Below the pieces are notes generated by a model, which was not told the origin of the DNA, did no database searches, and saw only the letters and a list, made by a program, of their open reading frames with translations. A stretch of 9,151 nucleotides of DNA from contig CAJQQW010000087.1 in the NCBI GenBank assembly GCA_905480565.1, positions 1 to 9,151 on the forward strand, in the 5' to 3' direction. The position numbers and the translations under genes are program-made. This document shows, piece by piece, positions 7,195-9,151 of the stretch. Position 1 is the first letter of the stretch; every line of letters begins with the position of its first letter. The DNA comes from an uncultured Halioglobus sp. GTDB taxonomy: Bacteria > Pseudomonadota > Gammaproteobacteria > Pseudomonadales > Halieaceae.

Positions 7195-7311
7195 TGCGTC
7201 GACGCTGCCATAGTTGGGTACCCGGAAAAGTATAAAATGTGGGTATTTTAGTGTTTAATTGCGCCTTCTTTCACGCGGGGCTTTATTGTTCCTGCGGAGT
7301 GTCCGGGTAAT
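7195..7311 (+). other. alaS–lysC intergenic region
   Basis: 117 bp, locally AT-rich from 7225 to 7260. It holds an 8-bp palindrome GGGTACCC (7216-7223) and a TATAAA (7231-7236) without a well-placed -35. An alternative weak pair is TTGATT (7187-7192) with CATAGT (7209-7214), 16-bp spacer. There is no lysine-riboswitch-sized leader and no hairpin with a T-run. A separate lysC promoter is possible but not demonstrable. Confidence 0.35.
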
Positions 7312-8553
7312 ATGAGTCTGATTGTCCAAAAATTTGGTGGCACCTCGGTCGGTAGCATCGAGCGCATTGAGCAGGTGGCTGAAAAGGTCGCCGGTTTTCG
7401 CGCTGATGGAGACGATATCGTTGTGGTCGTATCCGCAATGAGCGGTGAGACCAATCGCCTGCTTGCCCTTGCCAGCGAGATCCAGGATCAGCCTGCACCG
7501 CGTGAAATGGACGTGTTGCTCTCGACCGGTGAGCAGGTGACGGTTGCATTGCTGAGTATGGCCTTGAACAAGCGCGGTGTGAGCGCTCGATCCTACACCG
7601 GTGGGCAAGTACGCATACTGACCGACAGCGCGCACACCAAGGCGCGCATTCGGGAAATAGACGACGCGCGTATGCACAGAGATCTTCAAGCGGGGAACGT
7701 GCTGGTAGTCGCAGGTTTTCAGGGTGTGGATGAAAATGGCAATATCACCACCCTCGGTCGCGGTGGTTCGGATACAACGGCGGTAGCGCTGGCCGCCGCG
7801 CTCAAGGCTGACGAGTGCCAAATTTATACCGACGTAGATGGGGTATACACTACGGATCCTCGCGTGGTTGACGGTGCGAGGCGCCTGCCCAGAGTCACTT
7901 TCGAAGAGATGCTGGAGATGGCCAGTATGGGGTCCAAGGTGTTGCAGATTCGTGCGGTCGAGTTTGCGGGTAAATATAATGTGCCGTTGCGTGTGTTGCA
8001 CAGTTTTAAGGACGGCCCCGGTACTCTGATTACACTCGAGGAAGATAGCACTATGGAAACGCCGACTATATCGGGTATCGCATTCAATCGTGATGAGGCT
8101 AAGCTCACTATCGAGGGTGTACCGGATACTCCCGGTGTGGCCTACAAGATTCTCGGCCCTATTGGTGACGCCAATATTGAGGTCGACGTGATTGTGCAAA
8201 ACGTCAGCCACGATAAAACGGTGGACTTCACTTTCACGGTGTCACGAAACGACCTGGCGGCGGCGGAAGGCGTGCTGGGGCAGGTGGCGCGTGACCTGAG
8301 TGCGGGAAAGGTACGCGCAGACAGCAAAATCGCCAAGGTATCTGTAGTCGGGGTTGGCATGCGGTCCCACGCCGGCGTTGCCAGCCAGATGTTTGCCGCA
8401 TTGGCAGAGGAGGGGATCAATATCCTGATGATCACCACGTCTGAAATACGGATTTCTGTCATTATCGAGGAAAAGTTCCTCGAATTGGCGGTGAGATGTC
8501 TGCATTCTTCTTTTGGGCTGGAAAGGGAACCAAAGGACGAGAGCACAGACTAA
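7312..8553 (+). CDS. lysC: Aspartokinase (LysC), alpha subunit
   Basis: 413 residues. It phosphorylates aspartate with ATP, the first step toward lysine, threonine, methionine and diaminopimelate. The amino-acid kinase domain (1-240) carries KFGGTS (7-12), STGEQV (71-76), GRGGSDTTA (149-157) and TDVDGVYTTDPR (173-184). Two ACT domains follow (about 255-410): GVPDTPGVAYKIL…DVIVQNVS and VVGVGMRSHAGVASQMFAAL…ITTSEIRISVII. The length and ACT layout match the monofunctional, lysine/threonine-inhibited class of Pseudomonas and Corynebacterium, not the fused aspartokinase–homoserine dehydrogenases. GGAG at 7296-7299 is the nearest ribosome-binding site, rather far (12 bp) from the ATG, while an internal start has a better one. 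The position between alaS and csrA is the Pseudomonas-type order. Confidence 0.96.
   Translation: MSLIVQKFGGTSVGSIERIEQVAEKVAGFRADGDDIVVVVSAMSGETNRLLALASEIQDQPAPREMDVLLSTGEQVTVALLSMALNKRGVSARSYTGGQVRILTDSAHTKARIREIDDARMHRDLQAGNVLVVAGFQGVDENGNITTLGRGGSDTTAVALAAALKADECQIYTDVDGVYTTDPRVVDGARRLPRVTFEEMLEMASMGSKVLQIRAVEFAGKYNVPLRVLHSFKDGPGTLITLEEDSTMETPTISGIAFNRDEAKLTIEGVPDTPGVAYKILGPIGDANIEVDVIVQNVSHDKTVDFTFTVSRNDLAAAEGVLGQVARDLSAGKVRADSKIAKVSVVGVGMRSHAGVASQMFAALAEEGINILMITTSEIRISVIIEEKFLELAVRCLHSSFGLEREPKDESTD
8038..8553 (+). CDS. Internal translation start in lysC: putative aspartokinase beta subunit (166 residues)
   Basis: The ATG at 8053-8055 (Met248 of LysC) is preceded by GAGGAAG at 8038-8044 with an 8-bp spacer, a stronger Shine-Dalgarno than that of the full gene. 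The product would start METPTISGIAFNRDEAK and comprise both ACT domains alone. In Corynebacterium glutamicum the beta subunit starts at the equivalent residue (MEEAVLTGVATDKSEAK), giving an alpha2beta2 enzyme. The listed range includes the ribosome-binding site; the coding part is 8053-8553. Confidence 0.6.
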   Translation, partial: EEDSTMETPTISGIAFNRDEAKLTIEGVPDTPGVAYKILGPIGDANIEVDVIVQNVSHDKTVDFTFTVSRNDLAAAEGVLGQVARDLSAGKVRADSKIAKVSVVGVGMRSHAGVASQMFAALAEEGINILMITTSEIRISVIIEEKFLELAVRCLHSSFGLEREPKDESTD

Positions 8554-8594
8554 GCTGCAGCGAACCAACCTGCACTGCACAGGGGGCATTGTTG

Positions 8595-8600
8595 TATAGT
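8595..8600 (+). promoter_or_regulatory. Possible -10 box for csrA
   Basis: TATAGT (5 of 6 to consensus), 128 bp before the csrA start. The -35 region 16-18 bp upstream (around TGCACTGCAC) is a poor match, so this is tentative. It would give a leader of roughly 120 nt. Confidence 0.35.
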
Positions 8601-8633
8601 GATTAGTGAGAGGCCAAATTGCGCTAGACGTCA

Positions 8634-8719
8634 GCAGCCGTGAGGGCTGCATAACAGGGCCTCGTTATCGGGGACAAAAAGGAATAGTTCCAGTAAGTCC
8701 ATGGCTGCTGGACCCGGGA
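8634..8719 (+). promoter_or_regulatory. Structured, GGA-rich csrA leader (possible autoregulation)
   Basis: A perfect 6-bp hairpin GCAGCC/GGCTGC with loop GTGAG (8634-8650) has no following T-run, so it is not a terminator. Four GGA motifs follow at 8672, 8681, 8710 and 8717. The last lies in the Shine-Dalgarno region GGGAGAAG, and the second opens a small hairpin GGAA-TAG-TTCC (8681-8691). CsrA binds GGA in RNA leaders and blocks ribosome access; in E. coli csrA represses its own translation in this way. The arrangement fits the same loop here. Confidence 0.4.
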
Positions 8720-8727
8720 GAAGTAGA

Positions 8728-8922
8728 ATGTTGATATTGACCCGTAGGATAGGCGAATCACTCATGATAGGCGATGAGGTCACTGTGACAGTGCTGGGCG
8801 TAAAAGGAAACCAGGTGCGGATCGGCGTGAACGCTCCCCGAGAGGTCGCTGTGCACCGGGAGGAGATATACAGTCGTATTCAACAAGGTGATTCGCAAGC
8901 CCCTGAAAAAGAGGAAGAATAA
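8728..8922 (+). CDS. csrA: Carbon storage regulator CsrA (RsmA), RNA-binding translational regulator
   Basis: 64 residues from the ATG at 8728. The GGGAGAAG Shine-Dalgarno (8716-8723) is well placed for it, and the family almost always begins MLILTRR. The in-frame ATG at 8701 would add nine unrelated residues. The sequence runs through [52 protein letters not shown], with the RNA-contacting N-terminal LTRR and the conserved VAVHREEIY (Arg44 region), ending in an acidic tail. It acts as a domain-swapped homodimer on GGA hairpins in mRNA leaders, controlling carbon flux, motility and biofilm genes, and is titrated by Csr/Rsm small RNAs. Its place before tRNA-Ser(GCU) is conserved from E. coli to Pseudomonas. 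Confidence 0.98.
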   Translation: MLILTRRIGESLMIGDEVTVTVLGVKGNQVRIGVNAPREVAVHREEIYSRIQQGDSQAPEKEEE

Positions 8923-8962
8923 CTCTCCATTAATCGATTTTCAGCATGATTCAGCAAATTTA

Positions 8963-8971
8963 TGGTATGAT
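8963..8971 (+). promoter_or_regulatory. Extended -10 promoter for tRNA-Ser
   Basis: TGGTATGAT fits the TGn-TATAAT extended -10 pattern with one mismatch in the hexamer. It is followed by a GC-rich discriminator (CTGCGCCC, 8972-8979), as in stringently controlled stable-RNA promoters. No clear -35 is present, which an extended -10 can tolerate. Expected transcription start near 8978. Confidence 0.55.
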
Positions 8972-8986
8972 CTGCGCCCGTAAAAA

Positions 8987-9055
8987 GTGACCCAATAACG
9001 CATTTCCGCCGCCCTCAGGGTTGGCGGTTGGCCTTGGCGAGGCGTCACCCAATAA
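8987..9055 (+). promoter_or_regulatory. Structured tRNA-Ser leader with paired GTSACCCAATAA repeats
   Basis: GTGACCCAATAA (8987-8998) and GTCACCCAATAA (9044-9055) are near-identical direct repeats. Their GTGAC and GTCAC ends are also reverse complements, so they can pair. Between them are two hairpins: CCGCC…GGCGG (9006-9027, extended by CCC/GGG around a TCA loop) and GCCT/AGGC (9031-9043). Together this makes a plausible three-way junction just before the tRNA. Possible roles are a 5'-processing signal or a csrA/tRNA boundary structure; no known RNA family is recognised. Confidence 0.4.
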
Positions 9056-9060
9056 ATTCC

Positions 9061-9151
9061 GGAGAGCTGGCCGAGTGGTCGAAGGCGCGCCCCTGCTAAG
9101 GGCGTATAGGCTTATACCCTATCGAGGGTTCGAATCCCTCGCTCTCCGCCA
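9061..9151 (+). tRNA. tRNA-Ser (anticodon GCU)
   Basis: 91 nt including an encoded CCA that ends on the last base of the window. The acceptor stem pairs GGAGAGC with GCTCTCC, with discriminator G at 9148, the identity base of serine tRNA. The anticodon stem CGCCC/GGGCG encloses the loop CTGCTAA, with anticodon GCT at 9095-9097, reading AGC and AGU codons. The long class II variable arm (ATAGG/CCTAT, 9106-9122) is typical of serine tRNA. The T arm GAGGG-TTCGAAT-CCCTC is standard. It has the same position after csrA as in E. coli and Pseudomonas. Confidence 0.98.

Noticed and set aside
7195..7311. Lysine riboswitch before lysC
   Set aside because: The 117-bp region is too short and lacks the multi-helix layout; the enzyme is more likely controlled by its ACT domains.
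7255..8211. Long open frame on the - strand opposite lysC (318 codons)
   Set aside because: It is fully antisense to a well-conserved gene, has no recognisable domain, and arises from codon bias.
8634..8650. Intrinsic terminator between lysC and csrA
   Set aside because: The hairpin is perfect but is followed by ATAACAGG with no T-run.
9006..9043. Intrinsic terminator of csrA
   Set aside because: The hairpins are GC-rich but no T-tract follows, and they fit better as a tRNA leader structure.

Overview
The window looks like chromosomal DNA of a gammaproteobacterium. The run alaS – lysC – csrA – tRNA-Ser(GCU) is a conserved gene order in Pseudomonas-like and related marine gammaproteobacteria, and GreB, CsrA, HinT and the AlaS sequence are all of gammaproteobacterial type. 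Placement near the Halieaceae/Cellvibrionales group is an inference from protein style and gene order only.

Layout. (1) Bases 1-2435, + strand: a tight three-gene unit made of the 3' part of an outer-membrane porin, a secreted FMN-binding-domain protein and a two-helix PepSY-family membrane protein. The stops and starts overlap, so the genes are probably co-transcribed and co-translated. The set suggests an envelope electron-transfer or reductive-uptake module. (2) greB on the - strand, ending 2 bp from the PepSY gene, and a divergent M23 (LytM-type) cell-wall peptidase of the subfamily with HxD instead of HxH. (3) A promoter region built from four degenerate 10-bp repeats, followed by a small Trm112/YcaR-like protein, a HinT-type HIT hydrolase and alaS, closely spaced. 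(4) lysC (aspartokinase) with a strong internal start site for a beta subunit, then csrA behind a structured GGA-rich leader. (5) A complete tRNA-Ser(GCU) ending on the last base of the window, with an extended -10 promoter and a leader that can fold into a three-way junction.

The most striking observation is in alaS. The 866-codon frame is intact and collinear with E. coli AlaS, except for an in-frame TGA at codon 647, where E. coli has glycine. As read, the product stops inside the editing domain, before the CGGTH zinc motif and the C-terminal dimerization domain. This would be remarkable in an essential gene. A sequencing or assembly error is the leading explanation, and readthrough or suppression is the interesting alternative. 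No mobile element, CRISPR array, phage gene or clear intrinsic terminator was seen.
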